Of a stretch of 64,000 nucleotides of DNA, positions 8,177-19,427 are shown piece by piece (the first letter of the stretch is position 1; every line of letters starts with the position of its first letter). The translations under genes and the position numbers were made by a program. Below the pieces are notes generated by a model. It saw nothing but the letters and a program-made list of their open reading frames with translations. It had not been told where the DNA came from and did no database searches. The stretch is from an uncultured Tateyamaria sp. (GTDB taxonomy: Bacteria; Pseudomonadota; Alphaproteobacteria; Rhodobacterales; Rhodobacteraceae), in NCBI RefSeq assembly GCF_947487805.1, contig NZ_CANKXW010000002.1, positions 186,001 through 250,000 on the forward strand. The letters run 5' to 3'.

Positions 8177-9754
8177 TCAGTCGCGGTTGGCGTGCAGATA
8201 GGCGACAAGCGCCTGGGTCGACCCGTCCTTGTCATGGGCCGTGGCCGTGCCCTCGATCACCGGTTGCAAAGCCGTGGCCAATTCCTTGCCCAGCTCGACG
8301 CCCCACTGGTCGTAGGAATTGATGCCAAGGATCACCCCTTCAACAAACACCCGGTGCTCATAAAGCGCGATGATCTGGCCCAGCGTGAACGGATCCAGCT
8401 TGGGATAGATCAGCGTGGTGGATGGCCTGTTGCCCGCAAAGACGCGATGTGCCGCTTGCCGCTCCAGTTCCGCGCCCTCGAACTTGTCCACGACCTTGGC
8501 GCGTGCCTCGTCAAGGTTGCGCCCCCTCAAAAGCGCCTCCGATTGGGCAAAGCAGTTGGCAACCAGCAGATCGTGGTGATGTTTCAACTCGTCCTCGTGA
8601 CCGGCGCAGGCCACAAGAAATTCGCACGGGATCACAGCAGTGCCCTGATGGATAAGTTGGTAAAACGCGTGTTGCCCGTTGGTGCCGGGTGCGCCCCAGA
8701 CAACCGGCCCGCTTTCGACGGGCAACGGCGCGCCTGCCATGTCCACCGATTTGCCGTTCGATTCCATTTCCAGCTGTTGCAGATAGTTGGGCAGCTGGCC
8801 CAACCGCTGGTCATAGGGAAGGACCGCACGCGTGGCGTGGCCCAGAACCTGACGGTGCCAGATGCCCACGAGCGCCAGCATCAGCGGCATGTTCTCGGTG
8901 CCGGTCGCGGCACAGAAATGCCGGTCCATGTCTTGGCCGCCACGCAGGAACGCGCGGAACGCATCCGGGCCAATCGCGATCATCAGGCTCAGCCCGATGG
9001 GCCCCCACATAGAATAGCGCCCGCCCACCCAGTCTTCGAAACCGAAGACGCGCGACGACGGGATGCCGAAATCCGAGGTCTTGTCCTGTGCGGTCGACAG
9101 GGCCGCAAATTGCGTGGCCGGATCGCCGCCATGGTCCGCCATCCATGCCCGCGCGGTGCGCGCGTTGGTCATGGTTTCGATGGTGGTAAATGTCTTCGAG
9201 GCCACGATGACAAGCGTAGTCTTGGCATTCAGGCCTTCGAGCACGTCCGCGATGTGCGCACCGTCCACATTGGACACGAAATGGCAACGCGGCCCATCGT
9301 GATAGGGCGACAGGGCCTGCACAGCCATCGACGGCCCAAGGTCAGACCCACCGATGCCGATATTCACCACATCCGTGATCGGACCTCCGCGCACCTCGTC
9401 CGCATATGTGGCCATCCGATCCAGCGTCTCAAGGACCCCGGGCATGACGTCCGTGCCATCCACGTGCACCGACCCGCCATCCAAGTTGCGCAGAGCGGTG
9501 TGCAAAACGGCGCGCCCTTCGGTCTCATTAACCTTTTCACCGGCGAACATCGCATCGCGGCGAGCAGCGACGCCCGCGTCCTCGGCCAATTTCAGCAGCG
9601 CGTCACGGGTGCCCGCATCGATATTCGTCTTGGCATAGTCAAAGCGCATGTGCTGCGTCTGAACCGCGAAATCCGCGGCGCGGTCAGCATCGAACAGGTC
9701 CAGGATTTTCCGCTCTGCCGCCTGCGCTGCCCGCGCCTTGAGGTCATTCCACAT
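8177..9754 (-). CDS. pgi: glucose-6-phosphate isomerase
   Basis: The 525-residue protein interconverts glucose-6-phosphate and fructose-6-phosphate in the cytoplasm. Visible landmarks are DVVNIGIGGSDLGPSM, the phosphosugar-binding VASKTFTTIETM, the GGRYSMWGPIG segment and the MESNGK motif. The length is slightly under that of the E. coli enzyme (about 550). It is the last gene of the zwf-pgl-pgi block and starts 4 bases after the pgl stop. In this group glycolytic flux usually runs through the Entner-Doudoroff route, so Pgi probably recycles fructose-6-phosphate or works in gluconeogenesis; that is inference from the context. Confidence 0.95.
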   Translation of the reverse strand: MWNDLKARAAQAAERKILDLFDADRAADFAVQTQHMRFDYAKTNIDAGTRDALLKLAEDAGVAARRDAMFAGEKVNETEGRAVLHTALRNLDGGSVHVDGTDVMPGVLETLDRMATYADEVRGGPITDVVNIGIGGSDLGPSMAVQALSPYHDGPRCHFVSNVDGAHIADVLEGLNAKTTLVIVASKTFTTIETMTNARTARAWMADHGGDPATQFAALSTAQDKTSDFGIPSSRVFGFEDWVGGRYSMWGPIGLSLMIAIGPDAFRAFLRGGQDMDRHFCAATGTENMPLMLALVGIWHRQVLGHATRAVLPYDQRLGQLPNYLQQLEMESNGKSVDMAGAPLPVESGPVVWGAPGTNGQHAFYQLIHQGTAVIPCEFLVACAGHEDELKHHHDLLVANCFAQSEALLRGRNLDEARAKVVDKFEGAELERQAAHRVFAGNRPSTTLIYPKLDPFTLGQIIALYEHRVFVEGVILGINSYDQWGVELGKELATALQPVIEGTATAHDKDGSTQALVAYLHANRD

Positions 9755-9758
9755 CGTC

Positions 9759-10423
9759 TTACTCCGCCCAGTGTACCGTCAGCCCGTTTAGCACCACCTT
9801 GATCGGTGCCTGCGTCGCATCCAGCGTCTGCGCCCGCTCCAGTGCCGCGCGCTTCTCCGCTCCGTATATGACAAGATGCTTGGCCATCGCACCCGCCAAT
9901 GCAGGCCCCGACAAAGAAATGCGGGGCTCCTGCCCCGCCACGCTAACCGGTACGACCAGCGGTGCATCATCGGCGAGCATATCGGCCAAACCTTCGGCAC
10001 CGGGGAAAAGCGACGCGGTGTGCATATCCGCGCCCATGCCGAGGAACAGCACCGAAACCGGCACCTGTTCGGCAAGGCGGTCCGACAGGCCGGGTGCGGC
10101 CGACGCAGGCGTCTCGCCATCGGTATAGAACGGCACGAACCGCGCTTCTGCGGCGCGGCTCTGAAACAGGTGCGCGCGCAGCAGCTTGGCATTGGACCGG
10201 TCGTGGTCTTCGGGCACCCAGCGTTCGTCGCTCAGCATGACGTGCACCCGATCCCAATCGAGGTCAGCAGCACACAGACTGTCAAAAATCGGCCCCGGAG
10301 TCGTGCCTCCGGGCACCACAAAAGAGGCCCACTGGTGCACCAGCAGGCAGTTCTTCAACTCACTGGCAAGAATGTCCGCGACACCCATGGCAAGCAATTC
10401 GCGGTCGGGATATTCGATGATGT

Positions 10424-10427
<4 letters not shown>
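9759..10427 (-). CDS. pgl: 6-phosphogluconolactonase
   Basis: This 222-residue protein hydrolyses 6-phosphogluconolactone to 6-phosphogluconate. It shows the DevB/SOL family pattern: an early sugar-phosphate segment FVVPGGTTPG, DRVHVMLSDERWVPEDHDRSN and a FLGMGADMHTASLFPG loop. In the last motif, GMGADMHTAS takes the place of the more common GMGxDGHTAS. The ATG overlaps the zwf stop by 4 bases, and pgi follows 4 bases after its own stop, so the three genes are tightly coupled. The product feeds the 6-phosphogluconate branch point between the Entner-Doudoroff and pentose phosphate pathways. Confidence 0.92.
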
Positions 10428-11875
<1,448 letters not shown>

Positions 11876-11892
11876 GGTTCTGGCTCCTCAGA

Positions 11893-11908
11893 ATGTTTGC
11901 GCAAACAT
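11893..11908. promoter_or_regulatory. perfect 16-bp palindrome, probable operator of zwf-pgl-pgi
   Basis: ATGTTTGCGCAAACAT is a perfect palindrome with a central CG, the layout typical of LacI-family operators. It lies 17 bases upstream of the zwf start codon, in a 190-bp divergent gap shared with the radical SAM gene. In Rhodobacter the LacI-type regulator CceR controls Entner-Doudoroff genes, which makes it a candidate binder; I have not verified the motif match. Confidence 0.6.
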
Positions 11909-12065
11909 ACGCAAGTTCAATGACATACTCAACGCAGGAAACACGCCCCGCCCCCCTTGCGACCATATGCCTATCACAAAGCTGTCAGGGGATCACAGAC
12001 GCGCTTTCCACTTGCCCCGCGACGCCCTAGGTCTACTGTCACGAAAAACTGACAGGACGGCCCCG

Positions 12066-13007
12066 ATGAAAGACCTCGCAAATCTGGGAAAATTTCAGAA
12101 CCCTGATGTGACGGCCAAGGGCGAAGACAGGGCCCGCGTGTCGCTGAGCAATCCCGAAACGCTGTGGTTCAACACCGGCACGCTCTGCAACATCGCCTGC
12201 ACGAATTGCTATATCGAAAGTTCTCCCACCAATGACGCACTGGTCTACCTGACGGCGAATGAGGTGTCGGACTACCTCGACCAGCTTGAAACCCGCGCCT
12301 GGAATGTGCGCGAGATTGCTTTTACCGGGGGTGAGCCGTTCATGAACCCCGCCTTTCTCGACATGCTCGGCCGCAGCCTCGTGCGCGGCTATGACGTGCT
12401 GGTGCTAACCAACGCTATGGCGCCGATGATGCGACCCAGGATCAAGGAAGGCCTGACCGAACTGGTGGCTACCTATGGCGCCAAGCTCACCTTTAGGATC
12501 AGCCTCGATCACCACGCCGCCCACATCCACGACGCCGAACGCGGCGATGGTACATTTGAAAAGACGCTCGCCGGTATCAACTGGCTGGCTTCCATCGGTG
12601 CACGGCTGGCCGTGGCCGGTCGTGTCGAAATGGCCGAAAGCGAGACCGAAGCGCGCGCAGGCTATGCCGCACTTTACGCCGGGCATGGCTGGAACATTGA
12701 TGCGCAGGATCCGAGCATGACCGTTCTGTTTCCCGAAATGGATGAAACGGTCGAGGTGCCGGAAATCACAACCGCCTGCTGGGGCATTCTGGGCAAACAT
12801 CCCGAGGCCGTCATGTGCGCCTCGTCCCGGATGGTGGTCAAACGCAAGGGCGCCGCGACGCCGGCCGTCCTGGCCTGCACTCTGCTGCCCTATGATCCAC
12901 AATTCGAGCTGGGCGCGTCGTTGCAGGATGCCGAACGCGACGTATCACTGAACCACCCGCACTGCGCTAAATTCTGCGTCCTCGGCGGCGCCTCCTGCTC
13001 CGCCTGA
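12066..13007 (+). CDS. radical SAM protein of unknown function
   Basis: The 313-residue protein carries the radical SAM cluster motif CNIACTNC near residues 41-48, then the TGGEPF glycine motif and an ISLDHH segment. It therefore binds a 4Fe-4S cluster and SAM and starts a radical reaction. The C-terminal third holds further cysteines (ACWG, VMCASS, LACTLL, HCAKFC, ASCSA at the very end) that could bind an auxiliary cluster, as in SPASM or twitch domains. No small precursor peptide or partner enzyme is visible beside it, so the substrate is unknown. The frame is open further upstream to 11637, but that stretch overlaps zwf; the ATG at 12066 starts the recognisable protein. It is divergent from zwf. 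Confidence 0.8.
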   Translation: MKDLANLGKFQNPDVTAKGEDRARVSLSNPETLWFNTGTLCNIACTNCYIESSPTNDALVYLTANEVSDYLDQLETRAWNVREIAFTGGEPFMNPAFLDMLGRSLVRGYDVLVLTNAMAPMMRPRIKEGLTELVATYGAKLTFRISLDHHAAHIHDAERGDGTFEKTLAGINWLASIGARLAVAGRVEMAESETEARAGYAALYAGHGWNIDAQDPSMTVLFPEMDETVEVPEITTACWGILGKHPEAVMCASSRMVVKRKGAATPAVLACTLLPYDPQFELGASLQDAERDVSLNHPHCAKFCVLGGASCSA

Positions 13008-13085
13008 CAAGGGGCTCCGGTCCCCCGGGTGTGGTGGGTGGGCGAATTTGCGCAGCAAAGAGTGCACACGCAACACCCGACCCGG

Positions 13086-13355
13086 TCAGTGCACTGTAAA
13101 TTCCACGGTCACATGCCGCCACTCCCCCGGCGCAATCATCTTGCGATGGGTAAACCGCACCGAATGCAGCATTCCCTCGATCTCTGCCTTCCAGAAATCG
13201 ATGAACCGGAACAGTCTCGGATGGTCCGGCGCCAGATCATAATCCTGCCAGACAAACGTATTCAGCACATGCGTATAATCGGGCATGTGATAAAACATCT
13301 CTGCCGTCGTCAGCCCATAGCCCTTCAGCATCAATTCAGTCTCGCTTTCCGCCAT
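13086..13355 (-). CDS. usg: Usg family protein
   Basis: This 89-residue protein is a clear member of the small alphaproteobacterial Usg family: LKGYGLTTAEMFYHMPD, FVWQDYDLAPDHPRL and LHSVRF are the characteristic segments. Its biochemical function is not established. In other alphaproteobacteria usg is often found near trp or other biosynthetic genes, but here it stands alone between the radical SAM gene (convergent) and gyrA (divergent). It has no signal peptide or membrane segment and is probably cytoplasmic. AAAGGTAGAT upstream of the ATG gives a reasonable ribosome-binding site. Confidence 0.85.
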   Translation of the reverse strand: MAESETELMLKGYGLTTAEMFYHMPDYTHVLNTFVWQDYDLAPDHPRLFRFIDFWKAEIEGMLHSVRFTHRKMIAPGEWRHVTVEFTVH

Positions 13356-13474
13356 ATTATCTACCTTTCTTGCCTGTTGCCCGCCATCTCACTTCAGCGC
13401 AGTTTAATTTTCAATGAAAACAGTTGATTAGCACCGAACACCCACGGCTGCTAACAGCACCACAGCAGCGGCCA

Positions 13475-13504
13475 TTGCACATGATCTGTGGTTTCTGATA
13501 GACT
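13475..13504 (+). promoter_or_regulatory. candidate housekeeping promoter of gyrA
   Basis: TTGCAC (13475-13480) and TAGACT (13499-13504) are separated by 18 bases and lie about 45 bases upstream of the gyrA GTG. The match to the sigma-70 consensus is moderate. Confidence 0.4.
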
Positions 13505-13547
13505 GGGACCCAAGATATAGAGCCACGCAAAGAACGGGCAGGCCCAC

Positions 13548-16292
13548 GTGAACGACACGCCACAACCCCCTGAAAACGATGATGAAATGACCCCGCCGGA
13601 ACGGCCCGCCTATGACGGCCCCACGGTGTCTATCGAACAAGAAATGCGCACGTCCTACCTGGACTATGCCATGTCTGTCATCGTCAGCCGCGCCATTCCC
13701 GATCTAAGGGACGGCCTAAAACCTGTGCACCGTCGCATCCTCTATGCCATGCACGAGACGGGCAACAGCCACGACAAGTCCTACCGCAAGTCCGCGCGCC
13801 CCGTGGGCGACGTCATGGGGAAATACCACCCTCACGGCGACTCTGCGATCTATGACGCGCTGGTACGGATGGCGCAGGATTTCTCGATGTCGCTGCCGCT
13901 GCTGGACGGCCAGGGCAACTTTGGCTCCATGGACGGTGATAACCCCGCCGCCATGCGCTATACCGAGGTGCGGATGGACAAGCCCGCCGCCTTCATCCTC
14001 GCCGACATCGACAAGGACACCGTCGATTTTCAGGACAACTATGATGGCAAGGACCGCGAGCCTACGGTTCTGCCCGCGCGTTTCCCCAACATGCTGGTCA
14101 ACGGTGCGGGCGGCATTGCGGTCGGCATGGCCACCAACATCCCACCGCACAACCTTGGCGAAGTGGTCGACGCCTGCCTGGCCCTGATCGAGGATCCCGA
14201 CCTGAGCAGCGAACAGCTGATCGACTACGTGCCCGGACCCGACTTCCCCACGGGTGGTATCATGCTGGGCCGCTCCGGCGCGCGTAAAGCCTATCTCGAA
14301 GGACGCGGCAGTGTCATCGTCCGCTCCAAGACCCGCGTCGAAGAGATCAGGAAAGACCGCTATGCCATTGTAATCGATGAGATTCCCTATCAGGTGAACA
14401 AGGCCACGATGATCGAACGCATCGCCGAGGCCGCGCGCGACAAGCGCATCGAAGGCATCAGCCACGTACAGGACGAATCTGACCGCAACGGTGTGCGCGT
14501 CGTCGTCGAACTCAAGCGTGATGCCACCGCCGAGGTGGTATTGAATCAGCTGTTCCGCTTCACGCCGATGCAGACGTCCTTTGGCTGCAACATGCTGGCC
14601 CTGAACGGCGGCCGACCTGAACAACTCACGCTGCGCCGTTTTCTCACCAGTTTCATAGACTTCCGCGAGGAAGTTGTCGCGCGCCGCACCGCCTACGAGC
14701 TGCGCAAGGCGCGCGAACGCAGCCACATCCTCTGTGGCCTTGCCGTTGCCGTCACCAATATCGACGAGGTCGTGGCGACCATCCGGCAATCCGCCGATGC
14801 CGCCGCCGCCCGCGCCAAGCTGATGGAACGCCGCTGGCCTGCGCAGGACATCCTGCCCTACATCGCGCTGATCGACGATCCGACCCACACCGCGAACGAG
14901 GACGGCACCTATAACCTCAGCGAGACACAAGCCCGCGCGATCCTCGATCTGCGTCTGCAACGTCTGACCCAGATCGGCGTCAAGGAAGTCACGGACGAAC
15001 TTGAAGAACTGGCAGGCAAGATCAAGGAATACCTGGAGATTCTGGGCAGCCGCGAACGGATCATGGGCATCATCGGCGACGAGCTGAAGGAAACCCGCGA
15101 ACTGTTCGCAGTCCCCCGTCGCACCGAGATCGTCGATTGGTCCGGCGACATGGAAGACGAGGATCTGATCGAGCGCGAGGACATGGTCGTGACCGTCACC
15201 TCGGGCGGCTATATCAAACGCACGCCGCTCGCCGATTTCCGCAGCCAGAAACGCGGCGGCAAGGGTGTGTCGGGCATGCAGACCAAGGAAGAGGACGTGA
15301 TCACCACCCTCTTCGTCGCCAATACGCATACGCAACTGCTGTTCTTCACCACCGACGGCATGGTCTACAAGCTCAAGACCTGGCGCCTGCCGCAAGGTGG
15401 CCGCACGTCCAAGGGCAAGGCGATTATCAACATCCTGCCGATCCCCCAAGGGGTCAGTATCGCCGCCATCATGCCGGTCGACCGGGATGAAAAGGAATGG
15501 GATGACCTGCAGGTCGTCTTTGCCACCGACCACGGCACTGTGCGCCGCAACAAGCTGTCGGATTTCACCAATGTGAAAGCCAACGGCAAGATCGCAATGA
15601 AGTTCGAAGGCGACAGCGAAGGCTGGAAGCTGATCAACGCGCGCATTGCCGCCAACGATGATGACGTAATGCTGGTCACAAACGCCGGGCGCGCCATCCG
15701 CTTCCGTGCTGACGATGTGCGGGTGTTCAACTCCCGCGCCTCGACCGGTGTGAGGGGGATCAAACTGTCGGGCGACAACCGCGTGGTGTCGATGTCCGTC
15801 ATTCGGCACTTTGAGGCGACCTCGGACGAACGCGCCGCCTATCTCAAGATGCGCCGCGCCATGGCGGGCATCGCGGACGATCCGGACATGACGGACGACG
15901 AAGGCGGAAACGCCGACATGCCATTGCCACAGGACCGCTATGCCGAGATGTCGGCGGCCGAAAACCTGATCCTCACCATCACTGCGGGGGGGGCTGGCAA
16001 ACTGTCATCCTCGCATGACTACCCCCTGCGCGGACGCGGCGGCATGGGCGTGACGGCATGGGACAAGCGGATGCAGACAGGCGATATCATCGCCTCCTTC
16101 CCGGTGGACATGGATGACCAGATCATGCTGGCCACGTCCAAGGGGCAATCGATCCGCGTGCCCGTGGATGGCATCAGCTTCCGCTCGCGCAGCGCGGGCG
16201 GGGTCAAGGTCTTCAACACCGGCAAGAATGAAGAAGTCGTCAGCGTCGCATGGATCGCCGATCAGGCGGACGAGGACGCGGAAGAAAGCTGA
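13548..16292 (+). CDS. gyrA: DNA gyrase subunit A
   Basis: The 914-residue protein is the breakage-reunion subunit of gyrase, which introduces negative supercoils with GyrB. Visible are the N-terminal [24 protein letters not shown], the quinolone region [19 protein letters not shown] with the sensitive-type Ser and Asp, and the active-site tyrosine in [10 protein letters not shown]. The C-terminal beta-pinwheel includes [11 protein letters not shown], which I read as the GyrA-box region. The start is GTG at 13548. A terminator-like hairpin follows 7 bases after the stop. The gene is a single unit with a candidate promoter at 13475-13504. The length is typical of alphaproteobacterial GyrA, with insertions relative to the 875-residue E. 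coli protein. Confidence 0.97.
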   Translation: MNDTPQPPENDDEMTPPERPAYDGPTVSIEQEMRTSYLDYAMSVIVSRAIPDLRDGLKPVHRRILYAMHETGNSHDKSYRKSARPVGDVMGKYHPHGDSAIYDALVRMAQDFSMSLPLLDGQGNFGSMDGDNPAAMRYTEVRMDKPAAFILADIDKDTVDFQDNYDGKDREPTVLPARFPNMLVNGAGGIAVGMATNIPPHNLGEVVDACLALIEDPDLSSEQLIDYVPGPDFPTGGIMLGRSGARKAYLEGRGSVIVRSKTRVEEIRKDRYAIVIDEIPYQVNKATMIERIAEAARDKRIEGISHVQDESDRNGVRVVVELKRDATAEVVLNQLFRFTPMQTSFGCNMLALNGGRPEQLTLRRFLTSFIDFREEVVARRTAYELRKARERSHILCGLAVAVTNIDEVVATIRQSADAAAARAKLMERRWPAQDILPYIALIDDPTHTANEDGTYNLSETQARAILDLRLQRLTQIGVKEVTDELEELAGKIKEYLEILGSRERIMGIIGDELKETRELFAVPRRTEIVDWSGDMEDEDLIEREDMVVTVTSGGYIKRTPLADFRSQKRGGKGVSGMQTKEEDVITTLFVANTHTQLLFFTTDGMVYKLKTWRLPQGGRTSKGKAIINILPIPQGVSIAAIMPVDRDEKEWDDLQVVFATDHGTVRRNKLSDFTNVKANGKIAMKFEGDSEGWKLINARIAANDDDVMLVTNAGRAIRFRADDVRVFNSRASTGVRGIKLSGDNRVVSMSVIRHFEATSDERAAYLKMRRAMAGIADDPDMTDDEGGNADMPLPQDRYAEMSAAENLILTITAGGAGKLSSSHDYPLRGRGGMGVTAWDKRMQTGDIIASFPVDMDDQIMLATSKGQSIRVPVDGISFRSRSAGGVKVFNTGKNEEVVSVAWIADQADEDAEES

Positions 16293-16299
16293 GCAAAAT

Positions 16300-16324
16300 G
16301 AGGAAGGCCGCTTTGGCCTTCCTC
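16300..16324. terminator. terminator hairpin between gyrA and the small exported protein
   Basis: GAGGAAGGCC (16300-16309) pairs perfectly with GGCCTTCCTC (16315-16324) over a 5-base loop. The hairpin sits between convergent stops and can serve both strands. On the minus strand it is followed by ATTTTG, a short T-run. Confidence 0.65.
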
Positions 16325-16333
16325 CGATATTTA

Positions 16334-16660
16334 TCAGTTGGTTGTGGTTGTGGTCGAATTGTCGGCAGCCAGCGCCAGCAGGACAATCGCAGCGCCTGCA
16401 ACCGCAGCGCCGGTCGTCAGCGACCCGCCCAGCAATTGCCCATTCACAACGTTCAGACGTTGGCAACGGCGCACAAGCTGCCCACCAACGGTCTCGATGT
16501 TGGGACGGCAGTTATAGCTTTCGCCATTCGCACCGACAACCCGCACCGAATAGACCGAGTCGCCCGAGGCCCCCAACACGGTTTGCTGTGTCGTTTCCTG
16601 CGCAGCCAAAGGTGCGCCCATCAATGTGGCCGCAACCGCAGCACATAGCATGCGTTTCAT
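16334..16660 (-). CDS. small exported protein of unknown function
   Basis: The 108-residue product begins with a classical signal peptide (KRMLCAAVAATLMGAPLAA, cleavage after ALAAQ or LAA). The mature part has two cysteines (YNCRPN and RRCQRL, about 16 residues apart) that could form a disulfide, then a C-terminal hydrophobic stretch (AAVAGAAIVLLALAA) and a polar threonine-rich tail. It may be periplasmic and anchored by that stretch. I chose the ATG at 16660 because GGAGTGAACAG is well spaced before it; a GTG lies three codons upstream. I do not recognise the family. It is downstream of the M32 carboxypeptidase gene on the same strand, with a 85-base gap that could hold its own promoter. Confidence 0.65.
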   Translation of the reverse strand: MKRMLCAAVAATLMGAPLAAQETTQQTVLGASGDSVYSVRVVGANGESYNCRPNIETVGGQLVRRCQRLNVVNGQLLGGSLTTGAAVAGAAIVLLALAADNSTTTTTN

Positions 16661-16745
16661 TCTGTTCACTCCACTCTTTAGATTACGTTAACCATCAACA
16701 CGAAAAATGGTTCCGCAACTAAAGGGGAATTCGCCGGATGCTGCG

Positions 16746-18221
16746 TCACAAATCGTATAGTTGGGTGAACTTCGACGTTAAATAGCCGATCAGGGGGTCT
16801 GGTTTCGGCGAGATTCCGCTTGCGCGGGCGATAATATCTGTCGGCGCATAAAGCCCGCCATGTGTCTGAAGGTTGTCACGCAACCAGGTTGTGGCGGCGG
16901 ATGTATCACCCTGCGCCAGTTGATCGTCGAGCCCCGGAACAGCAGCGCGCAGCGCCTCGTACAGGCATCCGGCATAGACATTGCCAAGGCTGTAGGTCGG
17001 GAAATACCCAAACAGACCCACCGACCAGTGCACATCCTGCAAGACGCCATTCGACGCCTTATCAACAGCATAGCCGAAGTCGGCGGCAAACCGGTCATTC
17101 CACGCAGGCTCCAGATCGGCCACCTGCAAATCGCCCGCCATCAGCGCACGTTCCAGATCGAACCGCATCAGGACATGCAGGTTGTACTGCACCTCATCCG
17201 CCTCGGTGCGGATATAGCCGTCGGACACTTTGTTGACGGCGGCATAGAATGCGTCCTCGTCCGCGATCCCGAAATCGCCAAACGCGTCCCGCATCTGACC
17301 GAAAAGCCAGCCGGTGAACGCGCGGCTGCGACCCAGCTGGTTTTCATAGATCCGGCTCTGGCTCTCATGCACCCCCATCGACACGCCACGCCCCAGAGGG
17401 GTCAGCAGGTGCTGGCCGTCGATGTTCTGCTCGTAGCAAGCATGCCCGACCTCGTGAATCGTGGAGTAGAAACAGTTGAACGGATCGGCCGGATTGGTGC
17501 GTGTGGTGATGCGGACATCCAGGCCAGACCCGGACGAGAATGGATGCACCGCCTTGTCGATGCGGCCATGCCCCATGTCATAGCCAAAGGCCTCCGCCAG
17601 CTTGCTGCTCAGCGCCAGTTGCTTGGCCTCGTCAAACGTACCGCTCAGGCCCTTGGGCGCGGGTTTGTCCAGGATTGCGGCACGCAACTCGGTCAGTGCC
17701 GGGCGCAATGCGCCAAACATCGCCTCCAGATCGGCAGCGGTCGTGCCGGGCTCGTAGTCGGCCAGCATCGCGTCATAGACGTCGCCACCTGCGGCCAGTG
17801 CAGCCCCTTCCTCGCGCTTGAGGCCTACGACCTCTTCGAGCACCGGTGCGAAGGCTGCAAAGTCATCGGCCGCCCGTGCCTCGGCCCAAGCGCCTTGCGC
17901 CGCGGATGTCACCCGCGCGATGGTCGCCGCCAGATCCCCCGGCACCTTTGAGGCCCGGTCAAAGCTGCGGCGGATTTCGCGCACACGCGCCGCCCCCACG
18001 GCATCCAGCGTCGCAGGATCAATCGCCGCCAGCCAGTCACCCACGCGCGGGTCGGTCCGGCGGGCATGCAAGACGCCCTCCATCGCGGCCATCTCTTCGG
18101 CGCGCTGCGGTGCGGCCCCGCGGGGCATGATTGTCTCCTGATCCCACCCCAGCCGCCCGGCCACTTGCGACAAGGCCTGCGTGTCGTGATCAAAGGCCAT
18201 CAGGTCATCATAAGCAGTCAT
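16746..18221 (-). CDS. M32 family carboxypeptidase (Taq-type)
   Basis: The 491-residue cytoplasmic metallopeptidase has the zinc site STIHEVGHACYEQN (HExxH) and the downstream GVHESQSRIYENQLGRS segment that supplies the third zinc ligand in this family. M32 enzymes remove C-terminal residues with broad specificity. Length and domain order match thermostable carboxypeptidase 1 of Thermus. The start codon is 3 bases after the ctaA stop, so the peptidase is read from the ctaA transcript. No signal peptide is visible. The role is most likely general peptide turnover. Confidence 0.92.
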   Translation of the reverse strand: MTAYDDLMAFDHDTQALSQVAGRLGWDQETIMPRGAAPQRAEEMAAMEGVLHARRTDPRVGDWLAAIDPATLDAVGAARVREIRRSFDRASKVPGDLAATIARVTSAAQGAWAEARAADDFAAFAPVLEEVVGLKREEGAALAAGGDVYDAMLADYEPGTTAADLEAMFGALRPALTELRAAILDKPAPKGLSGTFDEAKQLALSSKLAEAFGYDMGHGRIDKAVHPFSSGSGLDVRITTRTNPADPFNCFYSTIHEVGHACYEQNIDGQHLLTPLGRGVSMGVHESQSRIYENQLGRSRAFTGWLFGQMRDAFGDFGIADEDAFYAAVNKVSDGYIRTEADEVQYNLHVLMRFDLERALMAGDLQVADLEPAWNDRFAADFGYAVDKASNGVLQDVHWSVGLFGYFPTYSLGNVYAGCLYEALRAAVPGLDDQLAQGDTSAATTWLRDNLQTHGGLYAPTDIIARASGISPKPDPLIGYLTSKFTQLYDL

Positions 18222-18224
18222 CGG

Positions 18225-19367
18225 TCAGGTCCCCCGAATGGATGTGGCAACAGGATATGCAGACAGGAAGCGCGCGCGCAGGATCAACACCCACAGGATC
18301 ACGGCCAGCAACTGGTGCAGGATCGCCACCTGCCACGGCGCGGCATAGAGAACGGTGACGATACCCAGCACGATCTGCAACGCCATCGCGGCCATGACTG
18401 CATTGAATGCAAAACGCGTGCGCGGATGGGCCGAGCGCCGCCCGCGCAGCCATACCACCACCGCAAAAGCAAACAGCAGGTATCCCGTCATCCGGTGCAC
18501 GAATTGCACCAGACCGGGGCTTTCAAACAGGTTGCGCCACCACGGCTCAAGGATCAACGCCGTCGCTGGAAACACCTGCCCGCCCATCAGCGGCCAATCA
18601 GTATAGCTGCGCCCGGCGTCAATCCCCGCCACCAGTGCACCGATCAGGATCTGCAAAAACGCGAAATGCATCAGCCCGGTGGATATGGAGAACAGCCGCG
18701 TTTCCTTGCCGCGGCGGGCCTGCATCAGGTCCCGCTCCGCCCGGCCCATGTGAAACACGTACCACGCGATAAAGCCCAGAATGACAAAGGCCAGCCCAAG
18801 ATGCGTGGCCAACCGGTAGCTTGCCACATCCACCATCCCCTCGCCCGTGGTCACACCGCTGGCCACCATCCACCAGCCAATGGCCCCTTGCAGACCACCC
18901 AGCACGCCCAGACCTAGCAGGGGCAGCGTCCAGCCCGTCGGGATCTTGCGCCGCAACAGGAACCACAGGAACCCGATGGCCCAGACAACGCCGATCACGC
19001 GGCCCAACTGGCGATGGCCCCATTCCCACCAATAGATCACCTTGAAATCCGACAGCTCCATCCACTGGTTCTGGATGCGAAATTCGTCGATGGCTTGGTA
19101 TTTCTCGAACTCCGATTGCCAGTCGGCGGCATTCATCGGCGGGATCGCTCCGGTCAGGGGCCGCCACTCGGTGATCGACAACCCGCTGTCGGTGAGGCGG
19201 GTCAAACCGCCCACCGCGATCATCAAGACCACCAGCCCGAAAAGGATCATCAGCCACACCCGGATCGCACCTCGTGCGCCACCACGGCCTGCGTCGATCA
19301 CACCTGCCTGCGCCACCTGTTTCTCGGTGGTGCCCACCTCTTCGAAAATGCTGCGGTTCTTTGCCAT
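18225..19367 (-). CDS. ctaA: heme A synthase (COX15/CtaA)
   Basis: The roughly 380-residue inner-membrane protein converts heme O to heme A for aa3-type cytochrome oxidase. It has eight hydrophobic segments and the heme-ligand motifs of the family: VGGLTRLTDSGLSITEW, VIYWWEWGHRQLGRVIG, ATHLGLAF and FVHRMTGYLL. I placed the start at the ATG 19367 (MAKNRSIFEEV); an in-frame start ten codons upstream is possible. The gene lies 60 bases after the RNA methyltransferase stop and 3 bases before the M32 peptidase gene. It implies that the organism makes an aa3 oxidase, whose structural genes are elsewhere. Confidence 0.95.
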   Translation of the reverse strand: MAKNRSIFEEVGTTEKQVAQAGVIDAGRGGARGAIRVWLMILFGLVVLMIAVGGLTRLTDSGLSITEWRPLTGAIPPMNAADWQSEFEKYQAIDEFRIQNQWMELSDFKVIYWWEWGHRQLGRVIGVVWAIGFLWFLLRRKIPTGWTLPLLGLGVLGGLQGAIGWWMVASGVTTGEGMVDVASYRLATHLGLAFVILGFIAWYVFHMGRAERDLMQARRGKETRLFSISTGLMHFAFLQILIGALVAGIDAGRSYTDWPLMGGQVFPATALILEPWWRNLFESPGLVQFVHRMTGYLLFAFAVVVWLRGRRSAHPRTRFAFNAVMAAMALQIVLGIVTVLYAAPWQVAILHQLLAVILWVLILRARFLSAYPVATSIRGT

Positions 19368-19427
19368 GCCAGCCTCATCTGTCGTGTCAGCCGGCAACCT
19401 AAGTCCGCAGGGCGGGCGCGTCCAGCG

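Noticed and set aside
8153-9802. 549-residue open frame on the plus strand
   Set aside because: It is antisense to pgi and has no recognisable protein feature.
13008-13085. Terminator between the radical SAM gene and usg
   Set aside because: Only a weak GGGG/CCCC pairing is visible and there is no T-run on either strand.
13815-13875. Quinolone-resistance change in gyrA
   Set aside because: The region reads HGDSAIYD, with the sensitive-type Ser and Asp both present.
13716-15809. 697-residue open frame on the minus strand
   Set aside because: It is antisense to gyrA; composition and lack of motifs mark it as a shadow.
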